DNA of 64,000 nt, taken from NCBI RefSeq assembly GCF_006517815.1, contig NZ_CP041198.1:2666001-2730000 (forward strand), written 5' to 3'. This stretch comes from Pseudarthrobacter sp. NIBRBAC000502770 (lineage in GTDB: Bacteria; Actinomycetota; Actinomycetes; Actinomycetales; Micrococcaceae). The position numbers were made by a program, and so were the translations under genes. This document shows, piece by piece, positions 36,902 through 46,194 of the stretch. Position 1 is the stretch's first letter; each line of letters opens with the position of its first letter. The notes under the pieces are model-generated. The model did not search any database, had not been told where the DNA came from, and saw nothing but the letters and a program-made list of their open reading frames with translations.

Positions 36902-37921
36902 ATGGACAGCGTGCCCATGCCAGAAGGAACCCCCGTAGCCACCTCCCCCACGTCACGCTCCACGGCAGGTGATGCGGTGCCCGCGGGCCCCAAGGCAGTC
37001 GCCAAGGAATCCACGGCGGGCCTGCTGTTCGGCATCGGCGCATACGTTTTGTGGGGGATGCTCCCGCTGTACTTCTACATCCTGATGCCGGCGGGCGCCG
37101 TCGAGATCGTGGCCAACCGCGTGGTGTGGTCCTTGCTGTTCTGCGCCCTGCTGATCACGGTGACCAGGTCGTGGGGTGTGCTCGCGGTGGCGCTACGGGA
37201 CCGGCGGGTCTTTGGTTCCCTGGCGCTGGCGGCGTTCCTGATCGCCATCAACTGGCTGACCTACACCTATGGGGTCACAACGGGTCAGGCGGTGGAAACG
37301 TCGCTGGGGTATTTCATCAACCCGCTGGTTTCCGTGTTGCTGGGGGTGCTGGTCCTGAAGGAAAGGCTGCGGCCGCTGCAGTGGACAGCCGTCGGCGTCG
37401 GCTTCGTGGCGGTGGGCGTACTCACCTACTCCTACGGGAAACTGCCGTGGATAGCGCTGACCCTGGCGTTCAGCTTTGGCCTGTACGGCTTCGTCAAGAA
37501 CCGGGTGGGATCGAGGGTGGACGCCATCACCAGCCTCAGCGTGGAGACCATGGTGCTCGCCCCGCTGGCCGCCGTCGCCATGGTTGTCCTGGCCGCAAGC
37601 GGCAGCTCCACGCTCACGTCCCAGGGGGCGGGGCACTTCTGGCTGCTGCTCGCATCCGGCGTGATCACCGCCGTCCCGCTGCTCTTCTTCGGCGCCTCGG
37701 CGCGGCGGTTGCCTATGACCACCATCGGACTGCTGCAGTATTTCGCTCCCGTCCTGCAGTTCCTGGTGGCGCTGCTGATGTTCCGGGAGGCCATGACTGC
37801 TGAACGCTGGATCGGCTTCGGGGTGGTATGGCTGGCCCTGCTTCTGCTGACCGTGGACATGCTGCGGACCACGCGCAGGAATTCCCTGGCCCGCAAGGCA
37901 GCGCTCCGGCAGGCCGCCTGA
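36902..37921 (+). CDS. rarD: RarD/EamA-family transporter
   Basis: A 339-residue membrane protein with 10 helices in two EamA repeats, after a polar ~40-residue lead. LFGIGAYVLWGMLPLYFYIL opens helix 1. NWLTYTYGVTTGQAVETSLG and FINPLVSVLLGVLVLKERL form the conserved RarD centre. Substrate is unknown, though EamA proteins often export amino acids or metabolites. ATG at 36902 or 36917 are both possible and neither has a clear ribosome site. A strong hairpin follows. Confidence 0.88.
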   Translation: MDSVPMPEGTPVATSPTSRSTAGDAVPAGPKAVAKESTAGLLFGIGAYVLWGMLPLYFYILMPAGAVEIVANRVVWSLLFCALLITVTRSWGVLAVALRDRRVFGSLALAAFLIAINWLTYTYGVTTGQAVETSLGYFINPLVSVLLGVLVLKERLRPLQWTAVGVGFVAVGVLTYSYGKLPWIALTLAFSFGLYGFVKNRVGSRVDAITSLSVETMVLAPLAAVAMVVLAASGSSTLTSQGAGHFWLLLASGVITAVPLLFFGASARRLPMTTIGLLQYFAPVLQFLVALLMFREAMTAERWIGFGVVWLALLLLTVDMLRTTRRNSLARKAALRQAA

Positions 37922-37936
37922 CCAACACTTAAGCCA

Positions 37937-37972
37937 AGGAGGGTGGGCCCGCGGTTGCGGGTCCACCCTCCT
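37937..37972. terminator. Bidirectional hairpin terminator
   Basis: 16-nt arms AGGAGGGTGGGCCCGC / GCGGGTCCACCCTCCT (one wobble) around GGTT, followed by GGGTTTTC, between convergent rarD and gabT. Confidence 0.88.
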
Positions 37973-37997
37973 GGGTTTTCGGGTAAAGCCGTGCCGG

Positions 37998-39368
37998 CTA
38001 GGCGTGGGCCTTGATGGCGGCGGCGAGGACTTCCAGGCCGTCTGCCAGCAGTTCATCGGTGATGACCAGCGGGGGCAGCAGGCGGATGACGTTGCCGTAG
38101 GTGCCGCAGGTGAGGATGATGACGCCTTCCTTCAGGCAGGCGGCGGCAACAGCCTTGGTCAGCTCCGGGTTCGGCTCCTTGGAACCGGCCTGGACAAGTT
38201 CGACGGCGAGCATGGCGCCACGGCCGCGGACATCGCCGATCACGCCGGTCCCGGCAGCGGCAAGCTCGGACTGCAGTTCCTGGAGGCGCGCCGTGGCAAC
38301 GGATTCGATGTGGCGGGCGCGGCCGTTCAGGTTGTACTCCTCCATGGAGCCGATGGACGCCAACGCAGCCGCGCAGGCCACCGGGTTGCCGCCGTAGGTG
38401 CCGCCCAGGCCACCGGGGTGCACGGCATCCAGCAGGTCGGCGCGGCCGGTGATGGCGGACAGCGGCATGCCGCCGGCGATGCCCTTGGCCATGGTCATGA
38501 TGTCCGGGACAATGCCTTCGTGGTTGACGGCGAACCATTCACCCGTGCGGCAGAAGCCGGACTGGACCTCGTCGGCGATGAAGACGATGCCCTTCTCCTT
38601 GGCCCAGGCGGCCAGCGCCGGCAGGAAGCCCTCGGCCGGGACGATAAAGCCGCCCTCGCCCTGGATGGGTTCGATGATGATCGCGGCAACCTGGTCTCCG
38701 CCGATCTGCTTCTCGATCATGGTGATGGCGCGCTTGGCTGCCTCCGCACCGGTGATGGCGGGGTTTTCCTCGCGGTACGGGTAGCTCATGGGCATCCGGT
38801 AGACCTCGGGCGCGAACGGGCCGAAGTTGGTCTTGTACGGCATGGCCTTCGCGGTCAGCGCCATGGTCAGGTTGGTGCGGCCGTGGTAGGCGTGGTCGAA
38901 GGCGACAACGGCGTCCCGGCCGGTGGCCAGGCGGGCCACCTTGATGGCGTTTTCCACGGCCTCGGCGCCGGAGTTGAAGAGGACGGTGCGCTTTTCGTGG
39001 TCGCCCGGGGTGAGCCGGTTCAGCTGCTCGGCCACAGCCACGTAGCCTTCGTACGGGGTGACCATGAAGCAGGTGTGGGTGAAGTGCTCCACGGCTTCCT
39101 TGACGGCACCGACGACGGCGGGATCGGACGCGCCCACGCTGGTCACCGCGATGCCGGAGCCCAGGTCGATGAAGGAGTTGCCGTCGACGTCGTGGATGAT
39201 GCCGCCGTCGGCGTCGGCAACGTAGACCGGGACGCTGGAGGCGACGCCGGCAGCCACCACGGACTTGCGGCGCTCAGTCAGTGCCACGGACTTGGGGCCC
39301 GGGAAGTCGGCCTGGACGTTGCGCTTCTGCTCCAGGCGGAAGGTGATGTCTGATGCGGTGGTGGTCAT
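37998..39368 (-). CDS. gabT: 4-aminobutyrate aminotransferase
   Basis: A 456-residue class III PLP aminotransferase. LFNSGAEAVENAIKVAR, FDHAYHGRTNLTMALTAK, IIEPIQGEGGFIVP and FIADEVQSGFCRTGEWFA are the family motifs; the PLP lysine is in IMTMAKGIAGGMPLSAI. It converts GABA and 2-oxoglutarate to succinate semialdehyde and glutamate. ATG at 39368 is used because the upstream extension overlaps patD. It follows patD by 29 nt, and the pair is read away from the PucR regulator. Confidence 0.94.
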   Translation of the reverse strand: MTTTASDITFRLEQKRNVQADFPGPKSVALTERRKSVVAAGVASSVPVYVADADGGIIHDVDGNSFIDLGSGIAVTSVGASDPAVVGAVKEAVEHFTHTCFMVTPYEGYVAVAEQLNRLTPGDHEKRTVLFNSGAEAVENAIKVARLATGRDAVVAFDHAYHGRTNLTMALTAKAMPYKTNFGPFAPEVYRMPMSYPYREENPAITGAEAAKRAITMIEKQIGGDQVAAIIIEPIQGEGGFIVPAEGFLPALAAWAKEKGIVFIADEVQSGFCRTGEWFAVNHEGIVPDIMTMAKGIAGGMPLSAITGRADLLDAVHPGGLGGTYGGNPVACAAALASIGSMEEYNLNGRARHIESVATARLQELQSELAAAGTGVIGDVRGRGAMLAVELVQAGSKEPNPELTKAVAAACLKEGVIILTCGTYGNVIRLLPPLVITDELLADGLEVLAAAIKAHA

Positions 39369-39397
39369 GATGTTCTTTCTTACAGGTGGGAGCGGAA

Positions 39398-40828
39398 TTA
39401 GGAGTCGAGGGCGGACATCACGTGCTTGATGCGCGTGTAGTCCTCCACGCCGTACATGGAGAGGTCCTTGCCGTAGCCGGACTGCTTGAAGCCGCCGTGC
39501 GGCATTTCGGCGGTGAGCAGGATGTGGGTGTTGATCCACACGGCACCGAAGTCCAGGTCACGGCTCAGCCGCATGGCAGTGCCGTGGTTGGTGGTCCAGA
39601 CACTGGACGCCAGGGCGTAGTCCACGTCGTTGGCCATGGCTACTGCCTCTTCTTCGGTGCTGAACTTCTGGACGGTAATGACGGGGCCGAAGGTTTCCTT
39701 CTGCACCACGTCGTCCGTCTGCTTGGCACCGGTGATGATGGTGGGTTCGAAGAAGTAGCCCTTCTCCCCCGCGCGGTGGCCGCCGGTTTCGATCCGGCAG
39801 TTGGCCGGCAGGTTCTCCACCACGGAGGTCACGGCGTTGAAGTGGTTCACGTTGTTCAACGGGCCGAAGTAGTTCTCTTCGTCGTTCTGCGAGCCGGTGT
39901 GCAGGGTCCTGGTGTGCTCCACCATGGCGGCCACGACGTCGTCGTGCACTGAGTCCTGCACCAGGACGCGGGTAATGGCCGTGCAGTCCTGGCCGGCGTT
40001 GAAGAACGCGAACTCGGCGATGGCCGCGGCGCTCTTCTTGATGTCGGCGTCGGCGAACACGATGGCCGGGGCCTTGCCGCCAAGCTCCAGGTGGGCACGC
40101 TTGAGGCCCTTGGCGGCACCCGAGGCCACCGCGATTCCCGCGCGCACAGAGCCCGTAATGGACACCAGGCCCGGGACCTTGTGCTCCACCATCATGGCGC
40201 CGGTTTCGCCGGTGCCCAGCACCACGTTCAGGACACCCGCGGGCAGGATCTCACCCGCCAGGCGCGCCAGGACCAGCGTGGATTCGGGGGTGGTGTCGGA
40301 AGGCTTGAGGACCACGGTGTTGCCGGCCGCGAGCGCGGGACCGATCTTCCAGATGGCCATCAGGAAGGGGTAGTTCCACGGGGCCACCTGGGCCACCACG
40401 CCGATCGGTTCACGGCGGACATAGGATGTGTGCCCCTCGAAGTACTCGCCGGCGGACTTGCCTTCCAGGATCCTGGCGGCACCGGCGAAGAAGCGCAGCT
40501 GGTCGGCGCCGGCTGCCACTTCCTCGGAGGCGATGAGCGACCGGACCTGGCCGGTGTTGCGGTGCTGGGCCTCGACGAGTTCGCCGCTGTTGGCCTCGAT
40601 GGCGTCGGCGAGCTTGAGCAGCATCAGCTGCCGCTGTCCCGGGGTCACGTGCTTCCAGGTCCGGAAGGCGTCCTTGGCAGCGGCCATGGCCGCGTCAACG
40701 TCGGCCTGCACCGAAACGGGGGCTTGGGCCACCACTTCGCCGTTGGTGGGGTTGACCACGTCCAGCAGGTCGGTGCCGGCAGGGGTGACGAACTTCCCGT
40801 TGATGAAGTTCTGCAAGGTTTGGACCAC
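39398..40828 (-). CDS. patD: Gamma-aminobutyraldehyde-type dehydrogenase
   Basis: A 476-residue NAD aldehyde dehydrogenase of the aminobutyraldehyde group. VAPWNYPFLMAIWKIGPALA, LELGGKAPAIVFADADIKKS (catalytic Glu) and FFNAGQDCTAITRVLVQ (catalytic Cys) are intact. GTG at 40828 is preferred because AGAGG lies 9 nt upstream; the TTG at 40837 would directly abut that site. It would make GABA from 4-aminobutanal, which GabT then consumes, giving a putrescine/GABA route. Other amino-aldehydes remain possible. Confidence 0.87.
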   Translation of the reverse strand: MVQTLQNFINGKFVTPAGTDLLDVVNPTNGEVVAQAPVSVQADVDAAMAAAKDAFRTWKHVTPGQRQLMLLKLADAIEANSGELVEAQHRNTGQVRSLIASEEVAAGADQLRFFAGAARILEGKSAGEYFEGHTSYVRREPIGVVAQVAPWNYPFLMAIWKIGPALAAGNTVVLKPSDTTPESTLVLARLAGEILPAGVLNVVLGTGETGAMMVEHKVPGLVSITGSVRAGIAVASGAAKGLKRAHLELGGKAPAIVFADADIKKSAAAIAEFAFFNAGQDCTAITRVLVQDSVHDDVVAAMVEHTRTLHTGSQNDEENYFGPLNNVNHFNAVTSVVENLPANCRIETGGHRAGEKGYFFEPTIITGAKQTDDVVQKETFGPVITVQKFSTEEEAVAMANDVDYALASSVWTTNHGTAMRLSRDLDFGAVWINTHILLTAEMPHGGFKQSGYGKDLSMYGVEDYTRIKHVMSALDS

Positions 40829-40942
40829 GGTGTGCAACCTCTTTCGTAAGGGCCATCGGCGGCCGGACGGAACCCGGGACGGATGGATGGAACTGCCTCG
40901 AGCCTATGCCAGCGCCCCAGCGGGGTGAATAGCCACCTGCAC

Positions 40943-40959
40943 ACCCTTGTTTGGAGGGT
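40943..40959. promoter_or_regulatory. Dyad in patD-pucR divergent promoter
   Basis: ACCCT-N7-AGGGT in the 168-nt space between divergent starts. It is a candidate PucR site, as no other symmetric element stands out there. The arms are short, so confidence is low. Confidence 0.35.
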
Positions 40960-40996
40960 TTAGTGCGGTTGCCCAGCTCACGTTTATCCTTGCTTC

Positions 40997-42433
40997 ATGG
41001 CCATTTCCCTCGCTGCCCTGGTGGGCGTGTCCTCCCTGAAGCTGGCCAAAGCCGGAGTGGCGGAGACAACCTGGAACCAGGACATTAACTGGGTTGCCGT
41101 CACGGAACTGGAGGATCCGCAACGGTTCCTCAACGGCGGCGAGCTGGTGCTCACCACCGGGCTGCGCCTCCGTTCCGCTCCCGAGCAGCGCCGCTTTGTG
41201 CGGCAGGTGCAGCGGGCGGGCGCGGTGGGCATCGGGTTCGGCGTTGGGTTGTCGCATGAGACGGTGCCGCCGGCACTCCTGGCCGAGGCCAACCGCTGGG
41301 GCCTGCCCGTGGTGGAGGTGCCGTATGAGACGCCGTTCATCGCCATCACCAAGCTGGTGGCGGATGCCCAGTCGGCGGACCACTACGCCAAGCTGGAACG
41401 GCTGATCGCGGGGCACCAGGTGCTGGCCCGGGCGCTGCTGACCGGCGGAGGGCTGGCGGAACTGTTGAAGAACCTCGGCGGCATGCTGCGCACCGACATT
41501 GCGTTGACCCAGTTCACGGCCCAGCTGTACAACAGCAGCGCTGCCCACCCGTCGGCCGACACCTGGGCCAGCTATCCCGTGCCCACGGGACGGCGGGACG
41601 CCTGCACGCTGTGGGTGCGCCAGCCGTTCGAGGACACGGGCATCATTGGCTACGCGCAGAACCTGATCAGCGTGGAGCTGAACAACATGGTCAAGCAGCG
41701 CCAGGCCCAGCGGGCGCTCTGCGGCCAGGTGCTGGAGGACGTGATCCATGGCGCACTGGAGACCAGCGAGGCGCAGCGCCGCCTGGCGGGCGTGGGCGTG
41801 AACAGCACCCGCAAGAACGTGGTGCTGCTGGCCGTGTCGGCCGCCCACGGGAAGGCCTTGGGGAGCACCTCGGTGCCGCAGGAGCTGGAGAAGGCGGTCG
41901 CCGCCGTCGTGGGCAAGGACCTGGTGCTGGTGGTCAATGACGACGGCGGGACGGCACCGTCGCTGGCACGGAGGCTCAGCGACCACCTCGCCGAAGCCGG
42001 CATCCATGCCACGATCGGCATCGGCGGGGCGTACACCAAGCCGAACGGCCTGCGCTGGAGCTACTTCGAAGCCCGGGATGCCGCCAGCCATGGATTGCCG
42101 GTCAACGAGCCGGAGCGGCTGAGCCTGACGTCGCTGCTGCTCGCCAGCGAGGATGTGCCGCTGGCGGACATGGCGCATGAATCCCTGAATCCCCTGCGTT
42201 CGTTCGACGCCGCACACGGGTCTGAGCTGATGGCCACGCTGGAAAGCTACCTGAACAACAACGGCTCGGTGGCTGCGGTGGCGGAGGAACTCACCTTGCA
42301 CCGCAACACCGTCAGGTACAGGCTGGCGCAGATCACGGAGCTGACCGGCTACGACCCCGCGGTCACCGCGGACCGGGTGCAGCTCTGGCTGGCCCTGGCG
42401 GTGGCCCGGCTGTCGGCCCGGCAGGGCAAATAG
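40997..42433 (+). CDS. PucR-family regulator, probable GABA/polyamine control
   Basis: A 478-residue regulator with N-terminal PucR domain (about 1-125; ELVLTTGLRL and RWGLPVVEVPYETPF), a central GGDEF-like region and a C-terminal helix-turn-helix (SYLNNNGSVAAVAEELTLHR and NTVRYRLAQITELTG). Divergent location next to patD-gabT suggests it activates them, as GabR of corynebacteria-like PucR proteins does. TATCCT at 40985-40990 ends 6 nt before the ATG, so it is likely leaderless. Confidence 0.9.
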   Translation: MAISLAALVGVSSLKLAKAGVAETTWNQDINWVAVTELEDPQRFLNGGELVLTTGLRLRSAPEQRRFVRQVQRAGAVGIGFGVGLSHETVPPALLAEANRWGLPVVEVPYETPFIAITKLVADAQSADHYAKLERLIAGHQVLARALLTGGGLAELLKNLGGMLRTDIALTQFTAQLYNSSAAHPSADTWASYPVPTGRRDACTLWVRQPFEDTGIIGYAQNLISVELNNMVKQRQAQRALCGQVLEDVIHGALETSEAQRRLAGVGVNSTRKNVVLLAVSAAHGKALGSTSVPQELEKAVAAVVGKDLVLVVNDDGGTAPSLARRLSDHLAEAGIHATIGIGGAYTKPNGLRWSYFEARDAASHGLPVNEPERLSLTSLLLASEDVPLADMAHESLNPLRSFDAAHGSELMATLESYLNNNGSVAAVAEELTLHRNTVRYRLAQITELTGYDPAVTADRVQLWLALAVARLSARQGK

Positions 42434-42446
42434 GGCCGGGCCGGCC

Positions 42447-44036
42447 TTAGAGTACGCCGCGGCTGAACAGATCGCGCGATTTCTTCCAGGCCTTCCGGTA
42501 CGCGGCCTGCGCCGCCGCCATCCGTTCCTCCTGCAGGCTGAGCAGCTCCGCATAGATGCCTGCCGTGGCGGGCTCGCCGTACTCCGCCGCGATGGCGGCC
42601 AGCAGGTCGCGGGCCACCACGGCGTCCTGGTGTTGTCCCAGGACCTTCTGCTGCCGGTGGGCGGCCTTGGCCACCTTGCCCGCACGCTTGCCGTGCACCA
42701 GTACTGCTGATTCAGCCACGTGGCGCAGCCGCTTGGCATCCTTGCGCACGCGGTGGAGCGCCAGTTCCTGCTCCCTTCCGCGCCGTGCACGCTTGGCCGC
42801 TTTGCGGGAGCGCTGCAGCCGCTTGGCGGCCTTGTCCACCGCCTTCGCGGCCGCCCGCCGTCCCGGCGCCACCGAATCGGCGCGCACGGGCGGGTTGTCA
42901 CGGAACTCCTCAAGCGTGTCCAGGAGCCGGAAGTAGCGCTCCGTTCCGAGGGCTTCCTGCAGGAGGCGGTACGCGGCGTCGTAGTCCGCGTCCGTGCGCT
43001 GTTCCACCTTTGCCGTGGCCGTTTCCACGCCGTCCGCGGACTGCAGTGCACCCAGCTGCCCGCGGAGCTGCGCCCGCAGGACCTCGGCGTCGCGTGGCTG
43101 GCCCAGGAGCTGGCCCAGCCACTTCAGTTCGGTCCGCAGCTTGCGCACCGGCGCAGCCCGGTAGAGCTTCGCATAGGCTGCCAGGACCGAGCGGATGCGC
43201 CGGGTGGCGGAGCGCATGTTGTGGACCGCCTCCGGTTCCTCCAGCCGGACGGCACTGTCGCCCGCAAGGATCGCATCGACCTGCTGCGCCACGTAGACGG
43301 TGACGACGGCGGCCGCCGGGGCCCGCTTCCCGGCCAGCAGGGCGGGGGCGGTGGTGCCCGGGGTATCGGCGGCAGCGTCCCCGGCGGCACGCTTTCCCGC
43401 CTTGGTACCGGGGCCCAGGGCTCGCGCCAGCTTCGAAGCATGTCCGGCCGGCTTCGCTCCGGCAGCCAAGAGCAGTTCCTCAACGGGTCCGAAAAGGCCA
43501 GGCTTCCCGTGGACCAGTTCCAGCTCCCACTCGCGCCATTCCTGCCGCGTGTCGTTGCCGCGGCCCGCCAGCCGTTCAGCAGTGACGTGGTCGTCGGCGA
43601 GGTCGGCGAGGTGGACGCCGTCGTCCCCATACAGGGGGTAAGTGGTGCGCCGGGTGTCCAGCCTCACCACCGGCACCGGAACGGCGCCCCTGAGATACGC
43701 AAGAAGGTGGGTCAGCAGGGCGTCGGGGACGGCGTCGGGCCGGCCCAGGGGTGCGTGCAGCTCCGTCCGCTGCTGGGGCCCCTCGCCCGCTGCCTGGTCT
43801 CCGCGCGGCGGCAGCTTCAGGTGCCACCCGGCATCCTTCCCGCCGGTGCGGCGGCGGAGGGTGATCCTGCGTGCGGCCAAGGCATGGTTGGGGGTGTCGA
43901 AGTAGACAGCCTCCAGCAGGTCGGTGTGCGGCGCGCCGGTCCGGGCCACCCCGGCGGCCTGCCCCAGGTCCGGCACCACGGCGCCGGCATCGACGTCGTA
44001 CTTCTTCTCAATCTCGAGTCCCCGGGAAGCTTCCAC
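42447..44036 (-). CDS. CYTH and CHAD domain protein
   Basis: A 529-residue protein. Residues 1-205 are a CYTH (triphosphate tunnel) domain with the EIEKKYDVD opening and paired LRRRTGGKDAGWHLKLP strands. Residues 245-529 are a CHAD domain with NMRSATRRIRSVLAAYAKLY and LHRVRKDAKRLRHVAESA, conserved His-rich helices that bind polyphosphate. Together they suggest polyphosphate or triphosphate metabolism. GTG at 44036 follows AAGGA 5 nt upstream. It converges on pucR with a 13-nt gap. Confidence 0.92.
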   Translation of the reverse strand: MEASRGLEIEKKYDVDAGAVVPDLGQAAGVARTGAPHTDLLEAVYFDTPNHALAARRITLRRRTGGKDAGWHLKLPPRGDQAAGEGPQQRTELHAPLGRPDAVPDALLTHLLAYLRGAVPVPVVRLDTRRTTYPLYGDDGVHLADLADDHVTAERLAGRGNDTRQEWREWELELVHGKPGLFGPVEELLLAAGAKPAGHASKLARALGPGTKAGKRAAGDAAADTPGTTAPALLAGKRAPAAAVVTVYVAQQVDAILAGDSAVRLEEPEAVHNMRSATRRIRSVLAAYAKLYRAAPVRKLRTELKWLGQLLGQPRDAEVLRAQLRGQLGALQSADGVETATAKVEQRTDADYDAAYRLLQEALGTERYFRLLDTLEEFRDNPPVRADSVAPGRRAAAKAVDKAAKRLQRSRKAAKRARRGREQELALHRVRKDAKRLRHVAESAVLVHGKRAGKVAKAAHRQQKVLGQHQDAVVARDLLAAIAAEYGEPATAGIYAELLSLQEERMAAAQAAYRKAWKKSRDLFSRGVL

Positions 44037-44171
44037 TGCCGTCCTTCCGCACTGCCCGGCCCGCGCCAGGCCCTCCGACCATCCGTTGGAAGTCTATTCC
44101 AGCCGGGGCATGACGGAGAGGTCGGCCACAAAAGGACAAACATCAAACGTCTAACCTTTAGGCTGGAAGGC

Positions 44172-45440
44172 ATGCCAGGAATTCCCCCCGCGTCCCCACC
44201 CGCAGCAGCCCGGGCCGGCACGGTGCCGGCCGCCCCGGCCACCGGCAGCGCCCCTGCCAAGCCGCGTTCCGCCGTCGTCTTCGGTGTCATTGCGCTGGTC
44301 CTGATCGGCCTGAACCTTCGCGCCGGCATCACCGGGGCCTCCGCGCTCCTGCATGATCTCCAGGCGGTGCTTGGCTATGGGGCGCTGGTGGCGTCCATCA
44401 TTCCCTCGATCCCCACCCTGTGTTTCGCCCTGGCCGGCGCCGCCACCTCCTGGCTGACCGGCAAGCTTGGCGTGGAGAAGGCCATCCTGCTGTCCCTGGC
44501 ACTGCTGGCCGGCGGCCTCATGCTGCGCGGGATCCCTGCCACGGGCATGCTGGTGGCAGGGAGCGTGGTGGGGATGTCGGGCCTGGCCATCTGCAACGTG
44601 GCCATGCCGTCCTTCATCCGGGAGCACTTCGCGTCCCGTACGTCGTTGATGACCGCCGTCTACACGGTGACCATGACCACCGGCGGCACCCTGACATCGG
44701 TGGCGGTGGTCCCGCTGGCCCATGCGCTGGGGTCGCCGTCCGCCGCCGTGGGCGCCGTGGGCATCGCTGCCGTCGCTGCCTTCGTGGGCTTCCTGCCGGT
44801 GGCACTGCACGCCCACCGCAGCACCGTCCGGACCACCGCCGGCCATGTGTCCCCCTGGCCGCTGCTCCGCACCCGGAAGGGCCAGCTCCTCACTGCCATC
44901 TTCACCCTGCAGGCCCTGCTGGCCTACGCCCTCCTGAGCTGGTTCCCCTACATGCTCACCACGATGGGCCTGAGCGCATCGGACAGCGGGCTGATGTTCG
45001 GCCTCATGCAGCTGGTCTCCGTCCCGGCGGGCATGGTGCTGATTGCCATCGGAGCCAGGCCGCGGATGCTGCGTCCGGCGTTCTACCTGGCGAGCATCAT
45101 CATGGCCGCCGGGATCGCGGCGCTGCTGTCCCTCCCCGTGGCATTAGCGGCCGTCCCGGCGGTCCTGATCGGTTTTGGGCTGGGCATCTTCCCGCTCGTC
45201 ATGGTGATGATCAGCCGGAGCGGAACCAGCACCGCCGAAACCACCGCCCTGTCCACCTTGGCACAGTCTTCCGGCTACTTGCTGGCCACCGCCGGCCCGT
45301 TTGGCATGGGCCTCCTGCACAGCGCCACCGGGGGCTGGTCCCTGCCGCTGGTGCTGCTGCTGGTCCTGGCCTTGGCCCAGATCGTGGTGTCCCACCTCAT
45401 CACGGGACCCGCGATGTCCAGGAACGCGGAAGGGAAATAA
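44172..45440 (+). CDS. CynX/NimT-type MFS transporter
   Basis: A 422-residue major facilitator with 12 helices resembling the cyanate/nitroimidazole CynX-NimT group. LIGLNLRAGITGASALLHDL is the typical first helix, and LAICNVAMPSFIREHFASR the conserved mid loop. The Ala/Pro-rich first 35 residues are likely cytoplasmic. ATG at 44172 sits close to GGAAGG. A longer open frame on this strand only shadows the opposing CHAD gene. A GntR regulator starts 4 nt after its stop. Confidence 0.86.
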   Translation: MPGIPPASPPAAARAGTVPAAPATGSAPAKPRSAVVFGVIALVLIGLNLRAGITGASALLHDLQAVLGYGALVASIIPSIPTLCFALAGAATSWLTGKLGVEKAILLSLALLAGGLMLRGIPATGMLVAGSVVGMSGLAICNVAMPSFIREHFASRTSLMTAVYTVTMTTGGTLTSVAVVPLAHALGSPSAAVGAVGIAAVAAFVGFLPVALHAHRSTVRTTAGHVSPWPLLRTRKGQLLTAIFTLQALLAYALLSWFPYMLTTMGLSASDSGLMFGLMQLVSVPAGMVLIAIGARPRMLRPAFYLASIIMAAGIAALLSLPVALAAVPAVLIGFGLGIFPLVMVMISRSGTSTAETTALSTLAQSSGYLLATAGPFGMGLLHSATGGWSLPLVLLLVLALAQIVVSHLITGPAMSRNAEGK

Positions 45441-45444
45441 TCCC

Positions 45445-46125
45445 ATGACATTGAGCCCTTCGGTCCGTCCGCCGCTCGCCGCCGAGGTCACGGCCAAACT
45501 GCGCGGGATGGTCCACACCGGCGAGTGGCCGCTGAACCAGCGCATCCCGCCCGAGCCCGAGCTCATGGCCCGGCTGGGCGTTTCCCGCGGCACGCTCCGC
45601 GAAGCCATCAAGGCCCTGGCCCACAGCGGAATGCTGGAAGTACGCCGCGGCGACGGCACCTACGTGCGCGCCACGAGCGAGATGTCCGGGGCCGCGCGCC
45701 GCATGTACCAGGACCACACCGAACAGCACATCCTGGAGGTCCGGCTGGGCCTGGACACCCAGGCCGCCCGGCTGGCCGCCCGGAATGCAACGGACGACGA
45801 CGTTGCCTCCCTCCGTGCCCTCCTCGCCATCAGGGACCAGGCCTGGACCTCCGGGGACTTCGAAGCCTGGGCAGACGCTGACTGGAGCTTCCATGAGGGC
45901 GTCGCCAGGGCCTCGGGCAATCCCCTGCTGCACGAGCTTTATGCGAGCTTCGGCGCCGTGTTCCACCAGGACCTGCTGAAGCAGCAGGCCCGGCCGGGCT
46001 TTAACGGGCTCCCCCGCGACGGCCACGAAACGCTGCTGGACGCCATCGCCCAGCGGGACGGGGACGCTGCCGTGGCCAGCGTGAACCGGAACCTTAACTC
46101 GTGCGCGGAGTGGCTGGCGGAGTAG
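45445..46125 (+). CDS. FadR-subfamily GntR regulator
   Basis: A 226-residue regulator. The N-terminal winged helix (RIPPEPELMARLGVSRGTLR and GMLEVRRGDGTYVRA) and an all-helical FCD effector domain with a metal-binding pattern (RLGLDTQAARLA, WSFHEGVARASGN) mark the FadR subfamily. It follows the MFS gene by 4 nt, so it probably controls that transporter in response to a small organic acid. GGAAGGGAA precedes the ATG. Confidence 0.9.
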   Translation: MTLSPSVRPPLAAEVTAKLRGMVHTGEWPLNQRIPPEPELMARLGVSRGTLREAIKALAHSGMLEVRRGDGTYVRATSEMSGAARRMYQDHTEQHILEVRLGLDTQAARLAARNATDDDVASLRALLAIRDQAWTSGDFEAWADADWSFHEGVARASGNPLLHELYASFGAVFHQDLLKQQARPGFNGLPRDGHETLLDAIAQRDGDAAVASVNRNLNSCAEWLAE

Positions 46126-46138
46126 CCGGACATGGGTG

Positions 46139-46164
46139 CGGCCCGGCACTGAGGTGCCGGGCCG
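46139..46164. terminator. Bidirectional hairpin terminator
   Basis: Perfect 11-nt arms CGGCCCGGCAC / GTGCCGGGCCG around TGAG, between convergent gntR (stop 46125) and the hypothetical membrane gene (stop 46195). Confidence 0.8.
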
Positions 46165-46194
46165 CCGTCGTCCGCTGTGTGCTGACCGGTGGTG

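Noticed and set aside
42720..44171. 906-residue frame ahead of the CynX-type MFS
   Set aside because: The first 484 codons are the antisense of the CYTH-CHAD gene; family similarity starts at 44172.
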